Part shown: one piece after another, positions 5,804-11,645 of the stretch
How the letters are laid out: each line of letters begins with the position of its first letter
Numbering within the stretch: the stretch's first letter is position 1
From: Bordetella parapertussis
GTDB lineage: Bacteria > Pseudomonadota > Gammaproteobacteria > Burkholderiales > SG8-41
Length of the DNA: 11,645 nt
Direction: 5' to 3'
Assembly: GCA_945863085.1 (NCBI GenBank)
Contig: CAMBCD010000057.1
Location: 1-11,645, forward strand
The notes under the pieces: generated by a model
Database searches by the model: none
Seen by the model: only the letters and a program-made list of their open reading frames with translations
Told to the model about the DNA's origin: nothing
Made by a program: the position numbers and the translations under genes

Positions 5804-7345
5804 ATGAAAAAACCGAACATACTGTTCATCACCTCCGACATGCAGCGTGCCGACTGCTTTGGCACTTTCGCCGGACGCGGCGTCCGGTCGCCGCATGTTG
5901 AAGCGCTGGCACGCAGCGGCACCCGTTTCGATGCATGCATCACGCCCAACATCGTTTGTCAGCCGGCACGCGCATCGATCCTCACCGGCATGCTGCCGCT
6001 GACCCACGGCGTTCACGACAACGGCATCGACCTCGACCCGGCAATCGCCGCCGACGGCTTTGCCGGCCTGCTCGGCCGCTCGGGATACCAGACCGCTTTC
6101 ATCGGCAAGGCGCATTTCTCCACTTTCGAGACCTTCAAGGCTACAGGCTCGCCTGAATGCTGTCACAGTTCGGCGCGATTCGGCGCCGAATGGACCGGCC
6201 CTTACATGGGCTTCGATCACGTCAACCTTTGCATCATGGGCCACCTCCACCGCAAACGTCCTCCCGAACGCCCCCCGGCTGGCCAGCACTACGAGCGCTG
6301 GTTCTACTCGAGGGGGGAAGGCGACGAGGCGCTGCAACTGCACACGACTGCGCTACCGCCGGATACCGGAGCCGCAAATACTTGGAACTCCGCCCTTCCT
6401 GAAGCGTGGCACACCAGTACCTGGGTCGCCGACCGCGCGATCAGCGTACTGGACAAACGCGATGCACAGCGTCCGTTCTGCATGTGGGTATCGTTCCCGG
6501 ACCCGCATCACCCCTATGCCCCGCCCGAACCCTGGAGCCGGATGTATCCGCACGAAACCGTGAGCCTGCCGCGCCAGCGCACCCTCGACCTGGAACGGAG
6601 ACCATGGTGGCATCGCGCCTCGCTCGAAGGCGAACCGCAGGTTACCGACCACCGGCTGAAAGAACACCGTAAGAACGTATCGCGCGTCCTGAACCAGACC
6701 GATGCCCAGCTGGCGCATATGACGGCAAACTACTTCGGCATGATTTCGCTGATCGACCACAACGTCGGACGCATCATGAATGCCTTGCGTGACCTGGACC
6801 TGGAAGAAGACACGCTGGTTGTCTACACAACCGATCACGGCGAATTTCTTGGCGATCATGGCCTGTACCTCAAGGGGCCGATGGCATACGAAGGCGTGCT
6901 GCGGGTGGGCATGGTACTGGCTGGACCGGACGTACCGCGGGGCAAGGTCGTCACAGATCCGGTGTCCACGCTGGATCTTGCAGCCACCTTCTGCGATTAC
7001 GCGGGCTTGGGCCTGCCGCCGGCAGCGCAAAGCCGGAGCCTGCGCCCATTGATGACCGATAACGCAGTCAGCCGCGAAGCTGCTTATTCCGAATGGAGCC
7101 TGCTGCCGGTACGCTGTGGCGTCGCCCTGGACCTGCGGACCGTGCGTACCCGCGGGCACAAACTCACCATGGAAATGACGAGCGGTGAAGGAGAACTCTA
7201 CGACCTCTTCAACGATCCCGACGAGATGCAGAACCTCTGGGGCGATCCTGGACATGCCGCAGAACGCCGGCGCATGGTGGAACTGCTGAGTGCACGCCCT
7301 GGCAGCATCCGGAACCAGTTCGACGAACCGGTCGGCATCTACTGA
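5804..7345 (+). CDS. Type I (formylglycine) sulfatase family hydrolase
   Basis: This 513-residue enzyme belongs to the alkaline phosphatase/sulfatase superfamily. The activation motif CQPAR (C52, P54, R56, the CxPxR pattern) should have C52 converted to formylglycine, the nucleophile that attacks sulfate esters. Other expected active-site positions are D12 near the N-terminus, H68, K102 and H104 in GKAH, H235 or H236 in FPDPHHP, and D344-H345 and K357 in the TDHGEFLGDHG region. The length and the DHGEFLGDHG block resemble choline sulfatase and phosphonate monoester hydrolase relatives, so a sulfate monoester is likely but a phosphonate or phosphate ester is possible. No signal peptide is present, so it probably acts in the cytoplasm on an imported substrate. 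The ribosome site is weak, which fits translational coupling to the receptor gene eight bases upstream. The formylglycine-generating enzyme must be encoded elsewhere. Confidence 0.92.
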   Translation: MKKPNILFITSDMQRADCFGTFAGRGVRSPHVEALARSGTRFDACITPNIVCQPARASILTGMLPLTHGVHDNGIDLDPAIAADGFAGLLGRSGYQTAFIGKAHFSTFETFKATGSPECCHSSARFGAEWTGPYMGFDHVNLCIMGHLHRKRPPERPPAGQHYERWFYSRGEGDEALQLHTTALPPDTGAANTWNSALPEAWHTSTWVADRAISVLDKRDAQRPFCMWVSFPDPHHPYAPPEPWSRMYPHETVSLPRQRTLDLERRPWWHRASLEGEPQVTDHRLKEHRKNVSRVLNQTDAQLAHMTANYFGMISLIDHNVGRIMNALRDLDLEEDTLVVYTTDHGEFLGDHGLYLKGPMAYEGVLRVGMVLAGPDVPRGKVVTDPVSTLDLAATFCDYAGLGLPPAAQSRSLRPLMTDNAVSREAAYSEWSLLPVRCGVALDLRTVRTRGHKLTMEMTSGEGELYDLFNDPDEMQNLWGDPGHAAERRRMVELLSARPGSIRNQFDEPVGIY

Positions 7346-7386
7346 GGAATGGAGCCCACTTCAAATCGTTACGGAAGCCTGTTACT

Positions 7387-7423
7387 GCAACTGCGACAAC
7401 CAGGGGAAACTCAGTGCAGTTGC
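7387..7423. terminator. Possible hairpin between convergent sulfatase and scpB genes
   Basis: GCAACTGC (7387-7394) is exactly complementary to GCAGTTGC (7416-7423), with 21 bases between. The structure lies in the 65-base gap after the sulfatase stop and overlaps the last codons of scpB. The long loop and the lack of a T-run make it a weak terminator candidate. Nothing else was seen in this gap. Confidence 0.2.
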
Positions 7424-8202
7424 GTAGACACCAGTGTTTCGCCACTTTCGCCAACGGCCGCGTCGCCATCCATGATGTCGTCACTGACTTCACTCGACGC
7501 GTCTGCAGCAGATTCCTCGTCATCCCCTTCCATCAGTCCCTCACCCATGCTGACCGGCTCCGCCGCCGCAAACGCCGCGTCGAGGTCCATCGGCGCATTC
7601 GGCGTCTGCTCGACCAGACTGCCGAGTTCCGACAGCGGCGGCAGTTCTTCCAGCGAACGCAGGTTCAGGTCATCGAGGAATGATTTGGTCGTTGCAAAAA
7701 TTTCCGGACGGCCCGGCACTTCGCGATGGCCGATGACGTCGATCCAGCCTCGCGCTTCCAGCGCCTTGAGAATGCCGGGCGATACCGTGACACCGCGGAT
7801 TTCCTCGATGTCACCACGTGTAACCGGTTGTTTATAAACGATAATTGCCAGAGTCTCTAGCACCGCGCGGGAATACTTCGGCGGTTTTTGCGGATCCAGG
7901 CGATCGAGGAATTTCTGTGACTCGGGGCGCGCGCGAAAACGCCAGCCGGTCGCAACACTGACCAGTTCCACACCGCGGCCATCCCAGTCGGCGCGCAGAT
8001 CATCGAGCACCTTGCGCAGCGTGTTGTTGTCTAGTTTTTCGTCGAAGAGTTTTTTCAGGTCATGCAGCGACATCGGTTCCTGGGTGACCAGCAAGGCGGT
8101 CTCCAGCACATGCTTGATCTGCGCGAGGTCGAGGCTGCTTTCTTCAACGCTGCCACCGTCCTGTTCGACGTTGTTATCTTCCTGACTGTTGTTTTCTTCC
8201 AT
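7411..8202 (-). CDS. scpB: Segregation and condensation protein B
   Basis: ScpB dimerises and binds ScpA to form the kleisin part of the SMC condensin, which compacts and segregates the chromosome. The 263-residue product has the expected two winged-helix domains. The first starts about residue 24 ([15 protein letters not shown]). The second contains [20 protein letters not shown] (110-129), GDIEEIRGV (130-138) and the hallmark [18 protein letters not shown] (164-181). The N-terminus (1-23) and the C-terminal tail (about 191-263) are rich in Asp, Glu and Ser and are probably disordered; such tails vary between species. The ATG at 8202 lies eight bases after the scpA stop, so the two are an operon and probably translationally coupled. 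The only upstream purine run, AAGAAA, is weak. Confidence 0.95.
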   Translation of the reverse strand: MEENNSQEDNNVEQDGGSVEESSLDLAQIKHVLETALLVTQEPMSLHDLKKLFDEKLDNNTLRKVLDDLRADWDGRGVELVSVATGWRFRARPESQKFLDRLDPQKPPKYSRAVLETLAIIVYKQPVTRGDIEEIRGVTVSPGILKALEARGWIDVIGHREVPGRPEIFATTKSFLDDLNLRSLEELPPLSELGSLVEQTPNAPMDLDAAFAAAEPVSMGEGLMEGDDEESAADASSEVSDDIMDGDAAVGESGETLVSTQLH

Positions 8203-8210
8203 GGCGTTTC

Positions 8211-9026
8211 TTATTTCACGGCAGCCAGCTGGCCGCCTCTGAGTTTGACGTAAATCGGCGTGTACGCTTCTTCCTGGCTGACTTCGATCAGCGTTTCCTT
8301 GGCCAGCTCCAGCACCGCGAGAAAAGACACCACCAGCACCGGTACACCCTGCTCCGGCGTGAACAGCTTGCTGAATTCAACGAATTCCTCGGTCTGCAGC
8401 AGGCGCAGGATGCGGGTCATGTGCGAACGCACCGACAGCTCCTCGCGGGTGATCTTGTGATGCTGGACCCTCGACGCACGCTGCAAGATGGTCAGCCAGG
8501 CCATTTTCAGGTCGTCGATGTTCACATCCGGCAGGCGCAGCGAGGCTTCGCGCTCGAACAGCACCTGCACCACGGTGAAATCGCGGCCCGCCTGCGGCAC
8601 TTCATTCAGCTTGTGCGCCGCGAGCTTCATCTGCTCGTATTCCATCAGCCGGCGCACCAGCTCGGCGCGCGGGTCTTCCTCGATATCGCTACTGGCCGGC
8701 CGCGGCAGCAGCATGCGCGACTTGATCTCGATCAGCATCGCCGCCATCAGCAGGTATTCCGCCGCCAGCTCCAGTTGCTGCGAGCGCATCAGCTCGACGT
8801 ATTCCAGGTACTGCAGCGTCAGCTTCGCCATTGGAATTTCGAGGACGCTGATGTTTTCCTTGCGGATCAGGTACAGCAACAGGTCCAGCGGGCCCTCGAA
8901 CTGCTCGAGGAACACTTCCAGCGCATCCGGCGGGATGTACAGGTCCTGCGGCATTTCCAGCATCGGCTGGCCGTAGACCTTGGCGATCGATGCAGCTTCA
9001 GCGGCAGGAATTACGGGATCGGTCAT
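8211..9026 (-). CDS. scpA: Segregation and condensation protein A (kleisin)
   Basis: ScpA bridges the SMC heads and recruits ScpB. The 271-residue frame has the conserved entry block [20 protein letters not shown], followed by [18 protein letters not shown], the mid-protein [20 protein letters not shown] segment, and the C-terminal winged-helix region with [22 protein letters not shown] 9026 is preferred. The frame stays open to a GTG at 9119, but those extra 31 codons would run across the best promoter candidate (-10 at 9100-9095) and precede the normal start of the family. No good Shine-Dalgarno sequence is visible before ATG 9026. The gene is first in the scpA-scpB operon. Confidence 0.95.
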   Translation of the reverse strand: MTDPVIPAAEAASIAKVYGQPMLEMPQDLYIPPDALEVFLEQFEGPLDLLLYLIRKENISVLEIPMAKLTLQYLEYVELMRSQQLELAAEYLLMAAMLIEIKSRMLLPRPASSDIEEDPRAELVRRLMEYEQMKLAAHKLNEVPQAGRDFTVVQVLFEREASLRLPDVNIDDLKMAWLTILQRASRVQHHKITREELSVRSHMTRILRLLQTEEFVEFSKLFTPEQGVPVLVVSFLAVLELAKETLIEVSQEEAYTPIYVKLRGGQLAAVK

Positions 9027-9094
9027 GACCGTGGGCCGGTGAATGACCGCTGTTGCGGGGTGACTTGTTGATTTTGCGGGTGTTGCATCGGCGT

Positions 9095-9123
9095 ATTTTA
9101 CCGATATTTGACAGCGCACCCAA
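9095..9123 (-). promoter_or_regulatory. Candidate scpAB promoter
   Basis: On the minus strand TAAAAT (9100-9095, five of six to the -10 consensus) has TTGGGT (9123-9118, three of six) 17 bases before it. A perfect TTGACA (9129-9124) lies immediately beyond, but with a 23-base spacer it is too far to act as the -35 of this -10. Transcription would begin near 9088, about 60 bases before scpA. The -10 is good and the -35 is ambiguous. Confidence 0.35.
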
Positions 9124-9130
9124 TGTCAAA
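9107..9130. repeat. Inverted repeat TTTGACA-N10-TGTCAAA upstream of scpA
   Basis: TTTGACA (9107-9113) and TGTCAAA (9124-9130) are exact inverted repeats with ten bases between. Half-sites of seven bases spaced by ten put the centres about 17 bases apart, compatible with dimeric regulator binding. The site overlaps the -35 side of the candidate scpAB promoter. The arms also contain a consensus TTGACA on each strand, so overlapping -35 elements are an alternative reading. Confidence 0.35.
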
Positions 9131-9154
9131 AGGGGCTTTTGCCGGAGGCTCCGG
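9127..9154 (-). terminator. Tandem small hairpins after the DUF5615 gene, possible terminator
   Basis: Reading the minus strand from the DUF5615 stop, CCGGA-GCC-TCCGG (9154-9142) forms a five-pair hairpin. It is followed directly by CAAAAG-CCC-CTTTTG (9141-9127), a six-pair hairpin ending in four T. Together they could end the DUF433/DUF5615 transcript before scpA. The stems are short and the T-run is brief. They share bases with the inverted repeat at 9107-9130. The rest of the gap 9155-9216 shows nothing I can assign. Confidence 0.3.
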
Positions 9155-9216
9155 TAAACCCTTGACGCGATTGCCAATTGCGCTGACGGTGCCACGATCC
9201 AGCAACGCAGCAGGCG

Positions 9217-9537
9217 TCAAGGAATCTGCAATTCGACATAACTCCCGGCAGTCGATTGCGCCACAGCACGAACAACTTCAGCTGCAGCCGCGCGTATGCG
9301 CGGCCAGCTCGTCGTGCTCAGTACGACAATGGCTATGCGGCGCGCGACCAGATTCTGCTGATACTTCAGGTTCATATCCGTTGTCACCAGCACGGCAAAC
9401 CCGGCCATTTCGGCCGCTTGCAGCAACTCGCCATTTTTAAGAGAAGACCAGCCGCGCTCGTATGCTGTGGCCACATCATGCTGCGACAGGAATTGACGAA
9501 ACGGCGCGGGCGTCCCCTGATCGAACAGAACTTGCAC
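9217..9537 (-). CDS. DUF5615 PIN-like protein, probable toxin
   Basis: This 106-residue protein starts with the DUF5615 signature LFDQGTPAPFRQFL, and the mid-protein GFAVLVTTDMNLKYQQNL carries the second conserved acidic block. The family is PIN-like; its acidic residues (here D6 and D54) are thought to form a metal-dependent RNase site, and members occur mostly beside DUF433 proteins as putative toxins. The start is GTG at 9537-9535, directly after the TAA of the DUF433 gene with no bases between. Family homology begins at residue 2-3, so no later start is possible. No Shine-Dalgarno sequence precedes it, consistent with coupled translation from the upstream gene. Toxicity is inferred from family and context only. 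Confidence 0.85.
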   Translation of the reverse strand: MQVLFDQGTPAPFRQFLSQHDVATAYERGWSSLKNGELLQAAEMAGFAVLVTTDMNLKYQQNLVARRIAIVVLSTTSWPRIRAAAAEVVRAVAQSTAGSYVELQIP

Positions 9538-9552
9538 TTACGCTGGCGTAAG
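9537..9552 (-). promoter_or_regulatory. Hairpin over the DUF433 stop and DUF5615 start
   Basis: On the minus strand CTTACGC-CA-GCGTAAG is a perfect 7-2-7 palindrome. As RNA it would form at least six pairs with a CCAG loop. The 3' arm contains the TAA stop of DUF433 and the first G of the DUF5615 GTG start. Such a structure could limit toxin translation until a ribosome finishing DUF433 opens it. It could equally be a DNA-level protein site, or coincidence of coding. Confidence 0.45.
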
Positions 9553-9771
9553 CGCGCTCCGCGCGGCGTGCTCCAGGACTGTGCGTACTTGCTGGAGAGT
9601 CACACCGGGGAACAACTCGACGAACTGATTGACGGACACTTCGTCTTCGAGGTTCTCGAAAAGCGCCGCGACCGGCACGCGCGTGCCGCGGAACACCCAA
9701 GCGCCACTGTAGCGCTCGGGATCCTGTTCAACCGCTTCGCAAGTAGACCAGTCAATCATGGATGAAAGCAT
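9538..9771 (-). CDS. DUF433 protein, probable antitoxin
   Basis: This is a small 77-residue protein of the DUF433 (VapB-like antitoxin) family. It shows the family core DPERYSGAWVFRGTRVPVAALFENLED in its N-terminal half and FPGVTLQQVRTVLEHAARS near the end, which corresponds to the helical DNA-binding-like fold. DUF433 genes typically precede a DUF5615 gene, as here, in antitoxin-toxin order. Two ATG starts are possible: 9771 (MLSS) and 9759 (MIDWST). Family members usually begin close to the second, but neither has a clear ribosome site; the longer form is listed and 9759 is a serious alternative. The stop codon abuts the next gene. About 100 bases upstream (9772-9857) show no recognisable promoter. 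Confidence 0.85.
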   Translation of the reverse strand: MLSSMIDWSTCEAVEQDPERYSGAWVFRGTRVPVAALFENLEDEVSVNQFVELFPGVTLQQVRTVLEHAARSALTPA

Positions 9772-9857
9772 AGCACCAAAAGAAAATTACCGGGGTCGGT
9801 TTCCTGCGGCAGTTTTCATCGGAAAAATCTGCTCCGTCACATTGAAACCCGGGCAGC

Positions 9858-9877
9858 GATTGCGCTTCGGCGCAATC
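9858..9877 (-). terminator. Eight-pair hairpin at the stop codon of the small membrane protein gene
   Basis: GATTGCGC (9858-9865), TTCG (9866-9869) and GCGCAATC (9870-9877) form a perfect eight-pair stem. On the minus strand the stem starts directly after the TAG stop of the membrane protein gene (9880-9878) and has a CGAA loop. No T-run follows closely, only GGGTTTC further on. It is therefore a stable 3'-end hairpin, not a textbook intrinsic terminator. Confidence 0.55.
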
Positions 9878-10240
9878 CTAGCGCCGGACGCGCATCAGCG
9901 ACAAGGCGATCCAGAACAGAAGCTGCAGCGCGAGGATCGCGGCGCCGACATAAAGCCCCAGCGGCAGCAGGCCGAGCAGCAGTTGCCAGGACAGTTCCGG
10001 ATCCCAGACGAAGCGCTCGACCGATGACGAGAAATAACCCGCAATTTCACCGGTCAGCCAGATCAGCAGCACGGCAAAAACGGGCAGCACCAGCGCCCAG
10101 GCATAACTCAATGCCGCCTGCGGCCGCGTGAGTTGTCCTCGCCGTACCCGCAACAGCAGCACGATGAACCACACCATCGCCAGCACCACCGCAAGGATGG
10201 GCGCGCCGTAAAACATGCCGATTTTCAGGGTGATCCACAT
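9878..10240 (-). CDS. Small three-helix membrane protein, family not recognised
   Basis: The gene encodes 120 residues with three hydrophobic segments: about 8-32 (containing PILAVVLAMVWFIVLLL), about 43-70 (LSYAWALVLPVFAVLLIWLTG), and about 86-115 (LLLGLLPLGLYVGAAILALQL). A basic patch RVRRGQLTRP lies between the first two, which suggests a cytoplasmic loop there. I do not recognise a family or a catalytic motif. ATG 10240 was chosen over an in-frame GTG further upstream because GGAG (complement of 10248-10251) lies seven bases before it. It lies downstream of comEC on the same strand, 94 bases away, with a weak terminator-like sequence between, so co-transcription is uncertain. It is probably an inner-membrane protein. 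Confidence 0.75.
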   Translation of the reverse strand: MWITLKIGMFYGAPILAVVLAMVWFIVLLLRVRRGQLTRPQAALSYAWALVLPVFAVLLIWLTGEIAGYFSSSVERFVWDPELSWQLLLGLLPLGLYVGAAILALQLLFWIALSLMRVRR

Positions 10241-10268
10241 GACTCGACTCCGATTTGGCACGGACGGG

Positions 10269-10291
10269 AAAAAAGAGTCTGTTTGACTTTT
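10269..10291 (-). terminator. Weak intrinsic terminator candidate after comEC
   Basis: On the minus strand AAAAGTC-AAACA-GACTCTT (10291-10273) forms a short imperfect stem, and six T residues (10274-10269) overlap its end. It lies about 45 bases after the comEC stop. The stem is AT-rich and short, so termination would be partial at best. The rest of the gap 10241-10334 shows only the ribosome site of the next gene. Confidence 0.3.
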
Positions 10292-10334
10292 CAACAAGCA
10301 TTACAGAAAAAGTTACACAACCCTGTTCAGCCTA

Positions 10335-11645
10335 TCAAATACCTGACAACAAATCCTCCACAACCCCACCCTCCCTCGGCGCATGCCAGTAACGCACATA
10401 ATGATCGCGATAACGTGACAACAGCAACGACTTACCCGCCTGCGTTTCAAACCCGATCGCCCCGCCCTCATCCGTGCGATACAAGGCACTGCCGACCTGC
10501 CGGTAACGCGCCACCACATCGGCATGCGGATGGCCAAAACGGTTGCGGTAACCGACGGGGAAAATCACCGCGCGCGGCGCAACGGCCTGCACGAACTCTG
10601 GTGATGATGAAGTCTTGCTGCCGTGATGCGGAGCGATCAACACATCGCTGCGCAATACGTCCGGCGAAGCGGCCAGCAAGGCACGTTCACCACGCCGCTC
10701 AATGTCCGCAGGAATCAATACGCTGCCGCCCGCCGCGGTGATTTTCAACACACAGCTGCGGTCATTGGGCTTGGCCACATCCTCCGCCGCTTCCGGCGCC
10801 AGCATGTCAAAACGCACACCGTCCCAGGTCCACTGCTGCCCGGCGCGACAGCGCTGCTCATCCGGCGCCAGCAGCACCAGTGGATCGAGGTCGGGCAATG
10901 ATGACAACACTTCTGCCACCGGCAGCGCCTGCAGTACCGACATCGCACCACCGGAATGGTCGAGGTCGTCATGGCTGATGATCATGCGGTCGAGACGCTT
11001 GATACCGGAGGCACGCAGGTAAGGGACGATGACGCGGTTGCCGCTGTCGGCGGAGGGGCCGAAGGCCGGGCCGGTGTCGAACAGCAATGCGTGATGTTTT
11101 GTTTGCGCGACCACCGCCAGGCCCTGCCCGACATCCAGCACCGTGAGGCGCAGCACACCTTCCTCAGGCGGCGCAGGTGTGATCAGCAGCATCGGCAGAA
11201 ACGCGAAAACACCAATCCAGCGCGCCGGAAATCCCCTTGGCAACAGCAGCCAGATCGCACCGGCCATGGCAACGATGACGGTCCACGCCGGCGGTGCATG
11301 CTGTTCCCAGGCCGCATCGGGCAAGGCGCTCAACCATTGCAGTGCTTCCGCGCATCCCGCCATGATCCAGTGCGACAGATGCAGAATCACATCCATCGGG
11401 ATCACCGTGCCCGCCAGTGCCAGCGGCACCACCACCAGGCTGATCAGCGGAATCGCCAGTGCATTGGCGATGGGGGACACCAGCGACACCTGCTGGAACA
11501 TCGCCAGCAAGGCCGGCACCAGCGCCAGGGTCACGGCCCATTGCACCCGCGCCCAGGTCATCAGCCAGTGCGGCTGGCGCAGGCGGTTGACCGATACCAG
11601 CATGATGATCGCCACCGCGCCAAAGGACAACCAGAACCCGGGCGC
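10335..11645 (-). CDS. comEC: ComEC/Rec2 DNA uptake channel, C-terminal part (5' end outside window)
   Basis: ComEC forms the inner-membrane channel through which single-stranded DNA enters during natural transformation. The visible 436 residues begin inside the competence domain at PGFWLSFGAVAII, a conserved ComEC stretch. Several membrane helices follow, including the loop SPIANALAIPLI. A metallo-beta-lactamase domain covers roughly residues 165-400: LDVGQGLAV, LLFDTGPAFG, the metal motif HDDLDHSGG (H225, D227, D229, H230), NDRSCVLKI, and PHHGSKTSSSPEF. All key metal-binding residues are present. That domain has been proposed to degrade the non-transported strand. The N-terminal part (usually an OB-like region and the first helices) lies beyond the right edge. 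The gene appears intact here, with no frameshift. Confidence 0.95.
   Translation of the reverse strand, partial: APGFWLSFGAVAIIMLVSVNRLRQPHWLMTWARVQWAVTLALVPALLAMFQQVSLVSPIANALAIPLISLVVVPLALAGTVIPMDVILHLSHWIMAGCAEALQWLSALPDAAWEQHAPPAWTVIVAMAGAIWLLLPRGFPARWIGVFAFLPMLLITPAPPEEGVLRLTVLDVGQGLAVVAQTKHHALLFDTGPAFGPSADSGNRVIVPYLRASGIKRLDRMIISHDDLDHSGGAMSVLQALPVAEVLSSLPDLDPLVLLAPDEQRCRAGQQWTWDGVRFDMLAPEAAEDVAKPNDRSCVLKITAAGGSVLIPADIERRGERALLAASPDVLRSDVLIAPHHGSKTSSSPEFVQAVAPRAVIFPVGYRNRFGHPHADVVARYRQVGSALYRTDEGGAIGFETQAGKSLLLSRYRDHYVRYWHAPREGGVVEDLLSGI

Noticed and set aside
6353..7255. Open frame of 300 codons on the minus strand
   Set aside because: It is antisense to the sulfatase gene and has no recognisable domain or start signal.
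8421..9071. Open frame of 216 codons on the plus strand
   Set aside because: It is antisense to scpA; its Gln/His/Arg-rich product shows no domain.
9027..9119. GTG extension of ScpA by 31 residues
   Set aside because: It covers the candidate promoter, and the residues do not look like the family N-terminus.

Overview
The window looks like chromosomal DNA of a GC-rich betaproteobacterium. The evidence is the gene content: a periplasmic receptor of the Bug/TctC family, a CbbQ/NorQ-CbbO/NorD activase pair, and ScpA, ScpB and ComEC in typical proteobacterial form. No rRNA, tRNA, CRISPR array or transposase was seen, and no species can be named. Coding density is high, and gaps between genes are at most about 170 bases.

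Left part (1-3817). The start of an unidentified minus-strand gene runs off the left edge. Next to it, divergently oriented, is a YfcE-like metallophosphoesterase that probably starts at CTG. A MoxR-type AAA+ ATPase and a large von Willebrand A (vWA) protein follow. They form the two-part activase known as CbbQ/CbbO (for Rubisco) or NorQ/NorD (for nitric oxide reductase), but neither target enzyme is in the window. The gap between the two genes holds an REP-like palindromic repeat.

Middle part (3838-7345). This is a compact accessory module. A GntR/UTRA regulator is divergent from a two-gene unit encoding a secreted Bug/TctC solute receptor and a formylglycine-type sulfatase without a signal peptide. 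The shared promoter region carries an 18-of-20 palindrome, a good operator candidate, just upstream of a sigma70-like promoter. I infer a small system for sensing or taking up an organic sulfate or related ester and hydrolysing it. The permease subunits and the sulfatase-maturing enzyme are not here.

Right part (7411-11645, all minus strand). In transcription order from the right this holds the C-terminal part of ComEC (DNA uptake channel), a small unrecognised three-helix membrane protein, a DUF433/DUF5615 pair resembling a toxin-antitoxin module, and scpA-scpB (condensin partners of SMC). The two genes of the DUF pair abut with no gap, and a perfect 7-2-7 palindrome lies over their junction.

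No unmistakably new system was found. The best leads are the GntR-Bug-sulfatase module, the activase pair without its target, the junction hairpin in the DUF433/DUF5615 pair, and the CTG start.
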